Positions 7,886-16,163 of a stretch of DNA of 64,000 nt are shown piece by piece (the first letter of the stretch is position 1; every line of letters begins with the position of its first letter). The DNA lies in assembly GCF_001997345.1 (NCBI RefSeq), contig NZ_CP019606.1:2542001-2606000 (forward strand), read 5' to 3'. The DNA is from Tessaracoccus aquimaris. Its GTDB lineage: Bacteria > Actinomycetota > Actinomycetes > Propionibacteriales > Propionibacteriaceae. Below the pieces are notes generated by a model. It was not told where the DNA came from and ran no database searches. It worked only from the letters and a program-made list of their open reading frames with translations. Both the position numbers and the translations under genes were made by a program.

Positions 7886-9289
7886 TCAGCCGTCCTTGCG
7901 GTCCGGGTCGTCTTCGGGCGCGTCATTGCCACGGACGCGGAACAGGCGGCGCCATGCCGATTGCTGGTCCAGAACCTCGTCGCCGGGGACCTGCTGTTCT
8001 GTCCTGCGGGTTCCACGGCCGCGCACCAGCGTGCGGAAGAACGCAGCCGACCTCTCTGATTCGGTGCCGACGGCCTCGCCGTCGTCGGTTGCCCAGTTGA
8101 TCTCGGCCGCGGTTCTGTCTCCGGTGCGCAGGTCGGTCAGATCGCCGAGGTAGCGCAGCAGGACGGCGCCAACGGCCGCGACGGGCACCGCGAGGAAGGC
8201 GCCGACGATGCCGGCCCAGGTTCCGCCGAGCAGCACCGCGAGCAGCACGATCACCGGGTGCAGCTGCATCACGCGCGACTGCAGCAGCGGCTGCAGGATG
8301 TGCCCCTCCAACTGCTGGACGCCCAGCACGACCGCAAGCACCAACAGCGCGGTCGTCAACCCGTTCGACACCAGGGCAACCAGGACGGCGACGGTCCCGG
8401 CGGTCACCGCACCCACGATGGGGATGAACCCGGCCATGAAGGTGAGGACGGCGATGGGGAACGCAAGCGGAACGCCAAGGAAGAAGGCCCCGATGCCGAT
8501 GAAGAAGGCATCGACGAAGCTGACGATCGCCTGGGTTCGGATGTAGCCCGACAGGGTGTTCCACATCCGGGTGAGCAACTCCGACGCGTGGAAGCCCGCC
8601 CTGCGGCCGACGATCCGGCGGATCCAGCCGACGAACTGGTGGCCGTCCTTGAGCATGAAGAACGTGACGATCAACGTCGTGAGCAAGGTGACGACGGCGC
8701 TGCCGACGCTGCCACCGATGTTGACGAGCGAGGTCGCGATGTCGCCGCTTCGATCCTGTAGCCAAGCGACCGCCTGCGAGATGTAGTCGTTGATCTGGTC
8801 GTCGTTGATGTTCAGTGGCGGCCCGGCGAGCCAGGCCTGGATGCGGCGGATGCCGTCGAGGCTCTGGGTCCGCAGCGCGTCCCACTGGTTCACCACGGAC
8901 GGCGCGATCAGCCCGATCAGCCCCGCGATGACCCCGACGCCCAACAGCAGCGCAGCGATCGCACCCAGCGCGTACGGGGCACCCCACCGCCGCAACTGGG
9001 CCGTCACCGGGTACAGCACCGAGGCGAGCAGCAGGCCGAGCAACACCGGCATGATGGCGCCGGAGATGTACTTCAGGCCGATGCCGATCACCACAAGCGC
9101 CGCCACGATCAGCAGGAACCGCCCCGACCAGGAGGCGGCCCACTTGCCCGCCTCGCCGATGACGTCGGCCCTGTCGACCGGGTTGTCCGGGTCGTAGGTG
9201 GGAAGGGCCTCCAACTCGCTGTCGGTCAGCCCCTCCGGCCGTTCCTCGGCCTTCGGCTCCTCCGCAAGCGGTTCGCGCTCGTCGCTCAA
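7886..9289 (-). CDS. AI-2E family transporter-like membrane protein
   Basis: Integral membrane protein of about 467 residues in the AI-2E transporter (PerM/YdiK) family, with roughly seven to eight hydrophobic segments, first FLLIVAALVVIGIGLKYISG, then LGVPLAFPIAVLTFMAGFIP and VAAVGAVLLRYLGDL near the end. The family includes proteins proposed to export small molecules or Na+/Li+; the role here is unknown. The N-terminal 60 residues and the C-terminal tail are charged and likely cytoplasmic. A TTG start at 9289 is chosen because GGGAGG lies 6 bp upstream; an ATG at 9355 has no ribosome site. Confidence 0.82.
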   Translation of the reverse strand: MSDEREPLAEEPKAEERPEGLTDSELEALPTYDPDNPVDRADVIGEAGKWAASWSGRFLLIVAALVVIGIGLKYISGAIMPVLLGLLLASVLYPVTAQLRRWGAPYALGAIAALLLGVGVIAGLIGLIAPSVVNQWDALRTQSLDGIRRIQAWLAGPPLNINDDQINDYISQAVAWLQDRSGDIATSLVNIGGSVGSAVVTLLTTLIVTFFMLKDGHQFVGWIRRIVGRRAGFHASELLTRMWNTLSGYIRTQAIVSFVDAFFIGIGAFFLGVPLAFPIAVLTFMAGFIPIVGAVTAGTVAVLVALVSNGLTTALLVLAVVLGVQQLEGHILQPLLQSRVMQLHPVIVLLAVLLGGTWAGIVGAFLAVPVAAVGAVLLRYLGDLTDLRTGDRTAAEINWATDDGEAVGTESERSAAFFRTLVRGRGTRRTEQQVPGDEVLDQQSAWRRLFRVRGNDAPEDDPDRKDG

Positions 9290-9374
9290 GAGACCCTCCC
9301 ACGATCGTCGTCCGACCACCCTACTCGCGACAGACGCCGCGGCGCGTGCGACCACGGTGTTGCCGGATGCGAAA

Positions 9375-9400
9375 CGGCCCCAGGGACATCCCTGGGGCCG
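9375..9400 (-). terminator. Hairpin terminator of the transcarboxylase operon
   Basis: An 11-bp GC-rich stem (CGGCCCCAGGG with CCCTGGGGCCG) and ACAT loop lies 16 bp after the stop of the last transcarboxylase gene on the minus strand. Confidence 0.7.
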
Positions 9401-9415
9401 CTCGCGGTGTACTGC

Positions 9416-9775
9416 TCAGAGCTCGATGAGAGCCTGACCGCCCTGCACGGCATCGCCGGGCGCGACCAGCACGGCCGACACCTTGCCTGCCGCGGGGGCC
9501 TTGATCTCGGTCTCCATCTTCATCGCCTCGAGGATGAGAAGGACCTGGTCGGCCTCGATCTCCTCGCCCTCCTGGACGAGGATCCGTGCGACAGAGCCAG
9601 CCAGCGGCGCGAGCACCGCGTTCGAGCTGGCCGCCGTCATGGAGGCCTTCGTCGGGATGGGGTTGGAGCCACCGTTGACGCCGATCACGATCGGGCCGAG
9701 CCCCTGGGGCTGCTCCTCCTCGACATCGACGTCGATCTCGTACTCCGTCTGGTTGACGGTCACCTTCAGCTTCAT
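9416..9775 (-). CDS. Methylmalonyl-CoA carboxyltransferase 1.3S biotinyl subunit
   Basis: Biotin carrier of transcarboxylase, about 119 residues. It begins [18 protein letters not shown] and ends in a biotinyl domain with EAMKMETEI, where the lysine of AMKM is biotinylated. The middle is a Pro/Ala/Ser linker. It carries the carboxyl group between the 12S and 5S sites. The second of two adjacent ATGs is chosen because AAGGAG is then 6 bp away and the protein begins as the Propionibacterium 1.3S subunit does. Last gene of the operon. Confidence 0.93.
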   Translation of the reverse strand: MKLKVTVNQTEYEIDVDVEEEQPQGLGPIVIGVNGGSNPIPTKASMTAASSNAVLAPLAGSVARILVQEGEEIEADQVLLILEAMKMETEIKAPAAGKVSAVLVAPGDAVQGGQALIEL

Positions 9776-9784
9776 CATTTCTCC

Positions 9785-10045
9785 TTAGCGAACGTGCGGG
9801 ACGGAGCGGTCATGGATGCGGTTGCGCGAGGCCGCGGCCCAGCGGTTCTGCGAACCGTAACGGATCGCGCGGACCTTGGCCTTGTGGCCGAAGTACGCTG
9901 CGACCGCCGCGCCGATGGCGATGAGGTCCGCTTCGGGGATCGCCTGCTGTTCCTCCAGCTTGGCGACCTTTGACTCGAGACGAGATACCTGTTCCGTGAG
10001 CGCCACGACGGCGTCGCGGAGCTCCTGCAACGTGTTGTCTTCCAT
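9785..10045 (-). CDS. Small transcarboxylase-operon protein, coiled coil plus conserved C-terminal segment
   Basis: An 86-residue protein of unknown function between the 12S and 1.3S genes (gaps of 11 and 6 bp). Residues 6-33 (LQELRDAVVALTEQVSRLES onward) are a heptad-like coiled coil. They are followed by an alanine-rich, weakly hydrophobic helix, AIGAAVAAYFGHKAKVRAIR, and a basic tail. Small proteins in the same operon position accompany propionibacterial and anaerobic acyl-CoA carboxylases, and a structural or assembly role is plausible (inference). It has no catalytic motif. Confidence 0.8.
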   Translation of the reverse strand: MEDNTLQELRDAVVALTEQVSRLESKVAKLEEQQAIPEADLIAIGAAVAAYFGHKAKVRAIRYGSQNRWAAASRNRIHDRSVPHVR

Positions 10046-10056
10046 CGCTGATCCGA

Positions 10057-11613
10057 TCAGGCCGGGCCGAGGCCGTGCTTTTTGGCCGGACGCAGCTCAC
10101 GCTTGCCGACGAGCAGTTCGAGCGCCATCGCGATCTGGCGGCGGGTGTCCGCCGGATCGATGATGTCGTCGACCAGGCCCCGGCTGGCGGCCATGTACGG
10201 CGTGGAGAAGGTCTCGCGGTACTCCTCGACGAGCTCGGAGCGCTTGGCGTCCTTGTCCTCGGCCGCTTCGATCTCCTTGCGGAACACGACGTTGGCCGCG
10301 CCCTCGGCGCCCATCACGGCGATCTCGGCGGTCGGCCAGGCGAACACCTTGTCCGCGCCGAGGTCCTTGGAACACATGGCCAGGTACGCGCCGCCGTATG
10401 CCTTGCGCAGCACGACGGTGATCTTCGGGACGGTCGCCGCGGAGTAGGCGTAGAGCATCTTCGCGCCGTGGCGGATGATGCCGTTGTGCTCCTGCGCGAC
10501 GCCCGGCAGGAAGCCGGGCACGTCGACCAGGTTCACCACGGGGATGTTGAATGCGTTGCAGAACCGGACGAACTTGCTCGCCTTGTCGGAGGAGTCGATG
10601 TCGAGCACTCCCGACATGACGCTCGGCTGGTTCGCGATGATGCCGACGGTGCGGCCCACGATGCGACCGAAGCCGACGACGATGTTCGCCGCCCAACCGG
10701 CCTGCACCTCGAGGAAGTCGGCGTGGTCGACGATCTCGCGGATGATGTCGCGGACGTCGTAGCCCTTGTTGCCCTCGACGGGCAGGATGTCGCGCAGCTT
10801 CTCGTTGGGCTCCACCACATAGTCGGGATCGACGATGGGGGCGTCCTCGGTGTTGTTCTGCGGCAGGAAGCTGAGCAGCTTCTTCGCGATCAGGATCGCC
10901 TGCTCGTCATCGTCGGCGACGAAGTGGACGACGCCGGAGCGGCCCATGTGCGCGTCGGCGCCACCCAGGTCGTCCTGCGAGACCTCTTCGCCCGTGACCT
11001 GCTTGATCACGCTCGGACCCGTGATGAACATGTGGGCCTTGCGGGTCTGGATGATGAAGTCGGTCAGTGCAGGCGAGTAGGCCGCGCCGCCGGCGCACGG
11101 GCCGGCGATGATCGAGATCTGTGGCACCGCACCCGAGAGGAGCACGTTGGCGTAGAACACCTTGCCGTAGCCGGAGAGCGAGTCGATGCCCTCCTGAACC
11201 CGGGCGCCGCCCGAGTCGTTGATGAAGACGAACGGGGTGCCCGTCATCAGCGAGGCCTTGAGCGCCTCGGTGACCTTGATCGAGTGGGCCTCGCCCGCCG
11301 AGCCACCCATGACGGTGAAGTCCTGGGAGGCGACGTGGACGGGGCGCCCAAGGACGGAACCGGAACCGGTCACCACGCCGTCGGCGGGCATGTCGGCCTT
11401 GTCCATCCCGAAGGTGGTGGTGCGGTTGCGACGGAAGGCGCCGTCCTCCTGGAACGAGCCGTCGTCGAGCAGCGCTGAGATCCGCTCGCGGGCGCTCAGC
11501 TTGCCCTGGGCGTGCTGCTTCTCGATGCGCAACTCACCGCCGCCGGCCTCAACCGTCGCGCGACGCTCGTCGAGCTGCGCGAGGCGGTCTGCCATCGTGT
11601 GCTGGGTAGCCAT
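10057..11613 (-). CDS. mmdA: Methylmalonyl-CoA carboxyltransferase 12S subunit (carboxyl transferase, acyl-CoA side)
   Basis: Takes the carboxyl group from methylmalonyl-CoA to biotin, giving propionyl-CoA. It has 518 residues with two crotonase-fold carboxyltransferase halves: GGSAGEAHSIKVTEAL and GGARVQEGIDSLSGYG in the first, NVVFRKEIEAAEDKDAKR in the second. The size and the ASRGLVDDIIDPADTRR end match the propionyl-CoA carboxylase beta/12S family. An upstream extension of the frame is rejected because the ATG at 11613 has TAAGGAGAT in front and the protein starts normally there. Confidence 0.94.
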   Translation of the reverse strand: MATQHTMADRLAQLDERRATVEAGGGELRIEKQHAQGKLSARERISALLDDGSFQEDGAFRRNRTTTFGMDKADMPADGVVTGSGSVLGRPVHVASQDFTVMGGSAGEAHSIKVTEALKASLMTGTPFVFINDSGGARVQEGIDSLSGYGKVFYANVLLSGAVPQISIIAGPCAGGAAYSPALTDFIIQTRKAHMFITGPSVIKQVTGEEVSQDDLGGADAHMGRSGVVHFVADDDEQAILIAKKLLSFLPQNNTEDAPIVDPDYVVEPNEKLRDILPVEGNKGYDVRDIIREIVDHADFLEVQAGWAANIVVGFGRIVGRTVGIIANQPSVMSGVLDIDSSDKASKFVRFCNAFNIPVVNLVDVPGFLPGVAQEHNGIIRHGAKMLYAYSAATVPKITVVLRKAYGGAYLAMCSKDLGADKVFAWPTAEIAVMGAEGAANVVFRKEIEAAEDKDAKRSELVEEYRETFSTPYMAASRGLVDDIIDPADTRRQIAMALELLVGKRELRPAKKHGLGPA

Positions 11614-11623
11614 CTGTATCTCC

Positions 11624-13132
11624 TTAGGCCGGTTCGACCGCGACGCTGTGCTGGCGACCGGCGATGGTGACGTTGTACTTGATAGGGCCGTTGATGCCCT
11701 GCTGCGGAGCCGCGCCAACGCCCGACTTCTCGGCCGCGAGCTGCGCCGGGGTCTTGGCGACGGACTTCGGGCCCTCGTGGCGGCTCTGGAAGAACTTCGG
11801 CGCGACGCCCGGGAACATGGCGTTGGTGAGCACATCCTCCTCGGAGCCGTCGAAGCCCTCGAGCTTCGCGGCACCGGCGCCCAACTCGGCCCACTCGGGC
11901 TTGAGCAGGTCGGCCGGACGGACGTCGATCGTCTCCTTCTTCGCCTGAGCCTTGGCCAGGTCGACGACCTCGGGGTTTCGCTCCCCGAGCGCCTCACCGT
12001 AGTAGCCGAGCATCAGGTCGGCGAACTCGCCTGTCATCACCTTGTAGCGGCCCATCAGCACGTTGAACACGGCCTGGGTGCCGACGATCTGCGACGACGG
12101 GGTGACCAGCGGCGGGTAACCGGCGTCGGCCTTCACCCGAGGCACCTCCTCCATGACCTCGCGGATGCGGTCGCCCGCACCCTGGGCCTTGAGCTGCGAC
12201 TCCATGTTGGAGAGCATGCCGCCGGGGATCTGCGAGGAGAAGATGTCGGTGTCGACCAGCGTCGCCGACTCGAACTCCTTGTACTTCGGCCGGATGTTGG
12301 CGAAGTGGTCGCGGATGCGGAGCAGACGCTCCATGTCGAGGTCGGTGTAGTACCCGGTGCCCTCGAGCATCGCGACAAGCGACTCGGTCGGGTTGTGACC
12401 GGGGCCGAGCGACATCGACGAGATCGCGGTGTCGACGACGTCTGCGCCTGCCTCGATGGCCTTCATCAGCGCAACGAGCGTGACGCCGGTTGTCGAGTGG
12501 CAATGCACGTTGATCTGCACGTCACCGTAGGTGTCCTTGATGCCCTTGACGATGTCGTAGGCGGGCTGCGGCTGCAGGAGCGCCGCCATGTCCTTCAGGG
12601 CGATGGACTCAGCGCCCATGTCCAGGAGTTGCCCCGCCAGCTTGATGTAGCCGTCGACGGTGTGCACCGGAGAGACGGTGTAGCAGATGGTGCCCTGGGC
12701 GTGCTTCCCGACGGACTTCACCGCGGCCATGGCCTTCGCCATGTTGCGGGGGTCGTTGAGGGCGTCGAACACGCGGAAGACATCCATGCCGTTCTCGGCG
12801 GACTTCTCCACGAACTTCTCGACGACCATGTCCTCGTAGTGCCGGTAGCCGAGGAGGTTCTGGCCGCGCAGCAGCATCTGCAGGCGCGAGTTGGGCATCA
12901 ACTCACGGAACGTCCGCAGGCGTTTCCAGGGGTCTTCATTGAGGAAGCGGATGCACGCGTCGAACGTCGCGCCGCCCCAGCATTCGACAGACCAGAAGCC
13001 AGCCTTGTCGATATCTTCACACGCATCAACCATGTCTTCCATGGCCATGCGGGTCGCCATCAAACTCTGATGTGCGTCCCGGAGGACAAGCTCCGTCACG
13101 CCGATCTTTCGCGCAGTCATGAGTACATCCAA
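11624..13132 (-). CDS. Methylmalonyl-CoA carboxyltransferase 5S subunit (pyruvate side)
   Basis: Transfers the carboxyl group from biotin to pyruvate, making oxaloacetate. It has 502 residues with a TIM-barrel carboxyltransferase of the pyruvate carboxylase type. Metal ligands are Asp19 in LRDAHQS and His210/His212 in NVHCHSTTG; the carbamylated lysine is Lys180 in IALKDMAAL. The sequence is close to the Propionibacterium freudenreichii 5S subunit as I remember it. First gene of the transcarboxylase operon; AAGGGA precedes the ATG, and a second ATG four codons in is possible. Confidence 0.94.
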   Translation of the reverse strand: MDVLMTARKIGVTELVLRDAHQSLMATRMAMEDMVDACEDIDKAGFWSVECWGGATFDACIRFLNEDPWKRLRTFRELMPNSRLQMLLRGQNLLGYRHYEDMVVEKFVEKSAENGMDVFRVFDALNDPRNMAKAMAAVKSVGKHAQGTICYTVSPVHTVDGYIKLAGQLLDMGAESIALKDMAALLQPQPAYDIVKGIKDTYGDVQINVHCHSTTGVTLVALMKAIEAGADVVDTAISSMSLGPGHNPTESLVAMLEGTGYYTDLDMERLLRIRDHFANIRPKYKEFESATLVDTDIFSSQIPGGMLSNMESQLKAQGAGDRIREVMEEVPRVKADAGYPPLVTPSSQIVGTQAVFNVLMGRYKVMTGEFADLMLGYYGEALGERNPEVVDLAKAQAKKETIDVRPADLLKPEWAELGAGAAKLEGFDGSEEDVLTNAMFPGVAPKFFQSRHEGPKSVAKTPAQLAAEKSGVGAAPQQGINGPIKYNVTIAGRQHSVAVEPA

Positions 13133-13465
13133 TCACGTCCCTTGGGGCGTATCCGAGGCACCCCCCGATCAACTGGTCTGACCTATTCGGGTAGGGTGGG
13201 ACGCGATCGGCCAAATCGCCCGGACGGCGCAGGACACGCAGCGGGCGGATCTCGAAGCTGTGCCGAGATCCGCCCGCTCGCTCCTCAGGGGGGGACTGAG
13301 GCTCTAACCCCGGCCTCGGCGGACTATGCCGCTCGCGACCGGGAAATTCTGGGTCGCCTTCTCGAGTCGCAAGGGCTCTCACCCCGCACCACCCGATCCG
13401 GTGTTTATGACGTTAGCGAGTCGTTCCAACCATAATGTCAGGGACGCTTTCTGTCACGACCGCAG
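13133..13465. other. Non-coding gap upstream of the transcarboxylase operon
   Basis: This holds the presumed transcarboxylase promoter (not resolved), a hairpin at 13241-13277 with a 14-bp GC-rich stem, and AT-richer sequence up to the insertion element. A short frame ending at 13435 looks protein-like for about 35 residues but has no start or partner. I call no gene. Confidence 0.5.
13241..13277. terminator. Isolated hairpin, terminator-like
   Basis: GCGGGCGGATCTCG (13241-13254) pairs with CGAGATCCGCCCGC (13264-13277) over a 9-nt loop. No intact gene leads into it from either side now; it may have ended a transcript interrupted by the insertion sequence. Confidence 0.5.
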
Positions 13466-13473
13466 ACATTACT

Positions 13474-14899
13474 GGCTCTTCCCAATTGAGGGTGTAGGTA
13501 GGGGTTCCGGCGTGGCGGCTGGATAGAGGGGTCGAGGCCTCCCGAAGATGGAAGTTCCTAAGCTGTCCATCTGGAAGACCTCGACGTGTTCAACGCTACC
13601 TTCACCGCGCCTGATCTGACGACCTTCTGCCGCCTCGACGAGCTCGGGTTGGAGGTGACTGGCCAACACGTGACCGCGCGCCGGGCGGTGCTGGAGTGCC
13701 GCGTCACGGATGCTGATGACTGGTGCCACAACTGTGGCGGGCGCGGTTTGGTGCGTGACACGGTAATCCGAGGCCTGGCTCACGAGCCCTTCGGTTGGAG
13801 ACCCACTGTGCTGCGGGTGCGGCTGCGCAGGTACCGGTGTGTCGAATGCGGTCATGTGTGGCGCCAGAGCATGGACCGGGCCGCTGAACCGAGGGCTCGG
13901 CTGTCGCGGCGTGGGGTGCGGTGGGCGCTCGAAGCTATCGTGTGTCAGCACCTCACCGTGGCGAGGGTCGCCGAAGGGCTGGCGGTGGCGTGGGACACCG
14001 CCAACGATGCGATCATCGCCGAGGGTCGTCGGGTGTTGATCGATGATCCGTCCCGGTTCGACCAGGTCACCGTGCTCGGGGTCGATGAGCATTGCTGGCG
14101 TCACACCCGTGCCGGGGACAAGTTCGTCACCGTGATCATCGACCTGACCCCGGTAGCGGCTGGGACTGGCCCGGCACGGCTGCTCGACATGGTCGAGGGC
14201 CGCTCGAAACAGGTGTTCAAACGCTGGCTCGCTGCCCGTCCAGCCGCCTGGCGGGCCGGCGTGGAAGTCGTGGCGATGGACGGGTTCACCGGCTTCAAAA
14301 CCGCCGCCGCCGAGGAACTCCCCGACGCAGCTGCGGTGATGGACCCGTTCCACGTCGTGCGCCTGGCCGGGGAGGCTGTCGACAAATGCCGCCAACGCGT
14401 CCAACAAGCCACCATGGGGCATCGAGGCCGCCGCGGGGACCCGCTCTATCAAGCCCGCCGCACCCTACTCACCGGCGCCGATCTACTCACCGACAAACAA
14501 GTCACACGGCTCGAAGACCTGTTCGGCGACCAGAACCACGTCGAGGTCGAAGCCACGTGGGGCATCTACCAGCGCCTCGTCCAGGCCTACCGCTGCAAAG
14601 ACCGCACACTCGGCCGCCACCTCATGGCCAGCGTGATCGATGCGATCGCCACCGGCGTCCCCGCTGAGCTGACTGAACTGGTCCGCCTGGGTCACACCCT
14701 GAAACGCCGCGCGATCGATGTGTTGAACTTCTTCGACCGGCCCGGCACCAGCAATGGTCCCACAGAAGCCCTCAACGGCCGCCTCGAACACCTCCGCGGC
14801 TCCGCTCTCGGGTTCCGCAACCTGACCCACTACATCGCCCGCTGCCTCCTCGAAGCCGGCGGATTCAGACCCCGCCTACACCCTCAAATCGGATGAGCC
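13474..14899 (+). mobile_element. ISL3-family insertion sequence, complete (1426 bp)
   Basis: The ends are inverted repeats. The left GGCTCTTCCCAATTGAGGGT and the right end read inward, GGCTCATCCGATTTGAGGGT, differ at three of these 20 positions, and the match continues for about 5 bp. The 8-bp sequence ACATTACT occurs directly outside both ends (13466-13473 and 14900-14907), a target-site duplication of the size typical for ISL3. One transposase gene fills the element. Intact ends, duplication and reading frame suggest a recent insertion; it landed in non-coding DNA. Confidence 0.93.
13586..14896 (+). CDS. ISL3-family DDE transposase
   Basis: Transposase of 436 residues. The N-terminus has a zinc-ribbon pair (CHNCGGRG and YRCVECGHVW), then an HTH region, then the DDE catalytic core: VLGVDEHCWRH, VVAMDGFTGF, MDPFHVV and the glutamate in GPTEALNGRLEH. 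Start is a GTG 112 bp inside the left end; the stop falls within the right inverted repeat, leaving no spare DNA. Length and motifs are complete, so it is probably active. Confidence 0.93.
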   Translation: MFNATFTAPDLTTFCRLDELGLEVTGQHVTARRAVLECRVTDADDWCHNCGGRGLVRDTVIRGLAHEPFGWRPTVLRVRLRRYRCVECGHVWRQSMDRAAEPRARLSRRGVRWALEAIVCQHLTVARVAEGLAVAWDTANDAIIAEGRRVLIDDPSRFDQVTVLGVDEHCWRHTRAGDKFVTVIIDLTPVAAGTGPARLLDMVEGRSKQVFKRWLAARPAAWRAGVEVVAMDGFTGFKTAAAEELPDAAAVMDPFHVVRLAGEAVDKCRQRVQQATMGHRGRRGDPLYQARRTLLTGADLLTDKQVTRLEDLFGDQNHVEVEATWGIYQRLVQAYRCKDRTLGRHLMASVIDAIATGVPAELTELVRLGHTLKRRAIDVLNFFDRPGTSNGPTEALNGRLEHLRGSALGFRNLTHYIARCLLEAGGFRPRLHPQIG

Positions 14900-14907
14900 A
14901 CATTACT

Positions 14908-15396
14908 CTGCCCAAAATTGCCCCTGCATTGACCCCCCATTAAGCACGGCGGATATTGGATAGCAATTCTCGCTAGAGATGCGGGCATTGACGCCGTCGA
15001 GGGCCACCCGGGCAGCGAATCCCGCCCCGACAAGGGCTTGAGACGACGAAGGGGAGCGCGACCAGCGTCGACGCCGGAGGTGATCGGAGCGCGGAAGCCT
15101 GGCTCGGTTCGCGGCACGCGTCCACAGTGGTCAACGGCCAGAGTCTGCTCGCGTTGCTCATCGGCGTGTCGCAGGCGCCGTTCCGCGGCGAACCAAAACC
15201 CAACCTTCCCTATGGACCCTTTCGGGTGGAGTCCTCTGCTGAAAGGGCGGCAGATCGGGCCGCGTCATGCGCCATCTATCCGGGCCCTTTCGGGCTCCTT
15301 TTGGGGGCGCCACTAGGGACGACACCAAGCGGACCCCGCATCGGGGCCAATCGTCGGTATCGGTAGTCTTGGACCCTGACCGAGCAAAGGAGCTTG
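14908..15396. other. Gap without a recognisable gene
   Basis: About 490 bp right of the insertion sequence. Short frames on both strands have no protein-like composition. Several G/C-rich dyads are visible (for example around GGGCCCTTTCGGGCTCC near 15280), but no T-run, tRNA or known riboswitch motif was seen. The last 60 bp must hold the promoter for the next gene. Confidence 0.4.
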
Positions 15397-15594
15397 ATGA
15401 TGGGACGTGCGCTCGCCGCCAATGAATGCCAGGGCAAGTGCGCCTGGCAGCCGACCGACGAAGAGATCGATGGCCGTCAGGTCTTCGAGTGTGGCGCCTG
15501 CCGCTCGGAGTGGACGGCGGAACAGAGTTGGACCCCGCGCAACTGGGACGGCGAGATCAGCCAACAGGTCGCCAGGGCACGGCGCCTCGGCTGA
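15397..15594 (+). CDS. Small zinc-ribbon-like hypothetical protein
   Basis: About 65 residues. Four cysteines are arranged as NECQGKC and FECGAC, a plausible zinc ribbon, followed by an acidic and aromatic C-terminus (SEWTAEQSWTPRNWDG). AAAGGAG sits 4 bp before this ATG and 7 bp before the next one (15400), and either could be used. The gene stands alone, with its own terminator hairpin after the stop. Function unknown. Confidence 0.7.
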   Translation: MMGRALAANECQGKCAWQPTDEEIDGRQVFECGACRSEWTAEQSWTPRNWDGEISQQVARARRLG

Positions 15595-15599
15595 GGCCG

Positions 15600-15640
15600 C
15601 GTTCGGCCGCACGGGCACCTCGCGCCCGGGCGGCCGAACG
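15600..15640 (+). terminator. Hairpin terminator after the small zinc-ribbon gene
   Basis: CGTTCGGCCGC (15600-15610) pairs with GCGGCCGAACG (15630-15640), with an inner CGGGC/GCCCG stem; it begins 6 bp after the stop codon. Confidence 0.65.
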
Positions 15641-15766
15641 GCACCCTTTCCATCCCTCCGCGTCGCTCGAGCCGCCACGAGTCGGCCTGTGTCGGTTCGG
15701 TGTCCATCTCGGCACGGCGAACCGGTGCGGCATCACGCCCGAAGGCGATGGGTCCAGACACGCGAA

Positions 15767-15796
15767 GAGGCCGCCCCCATCAATGGGGGCGGCCTC
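15767..15796 (-). terminator. Hairpin terminator after the CsbD gene
   Basis: GAGGCCGCCCCCAT pairs with ATGGGGGCGGCCTC across a CA centre, 34 bp after the CsbD-family stop on the minus strand. Confidence 0.65.
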
Positions 15797-15829
15797 GACG
15801 TTCTAACTCATGCCAAGTTCGGCTTCGAC

Positions 15830-16054
15830 TCACTTGTCTTCGCCGGTGAACTTATCCTTGATTTCCTCAGCCTTGTCCGCGATCTTGCCGGTGATGTCAC
15901 CGACCTTCTCCTGGAGTTTGTCGCCAAACTCCTTTGCGTTGGCTTCGAGGCGGTCCTTCTGTCCATCGCGACGGAGCTCTTCGTTATCAAGAGCGTCGCC
16001 GACGCCTTCCTTGGCCTTGCCGACAGATTCCTGGAACTTGTCATCGATGCCCAT
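15830..16054 (-). CDS. CsbD-family stress protein
   Basis: A 74-residue, highly charged helical protein: MGIDDKFQESVGKAKEGVGD and DKAEEIKDKFTG are the CsbD signatures. CsbD is a general-stress (SigB-controlled) protein in Bacillus and CsbD-like proteins are widespread in actinobacteria; molecular function is unknown. Monocistronic between a terminator and the end of the LacI gene. Confidence 0.9.
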   Translation of the reverse strand: MGIDDKFQESVGKAKEGVGDALDNEELRRDGQKDRLEANAKEFGDKLQEKVGDITGKIADKAEEIKDKFTGEDK

Positions 16055-16163
16055 AGGTTGCCTCCAAGGGTTGGGGTCAGGTTGCAGCCCATGCTATGCC
16101 CGGTTTCAGGAGGATTCCAGGTTTCTCGGAAAAAAGGGGTCTCGGCCCGACGGGGCTACTGCT

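Noticed and set aside
13326..13435. Protein-like tail ending ...SGVYDVSESFQP
   Set aside because: About 35 residues look plausible, but there is no start, no upstream continuation apart from the antisense of the 5S gene, and no partner right of the insertion.
14884..15117. Minus-strand 77-codon frame right of the insertion sequence
   Set aside because: Composition is unlike protein, it runs into the inverted repeat, and it has no ribosome site.
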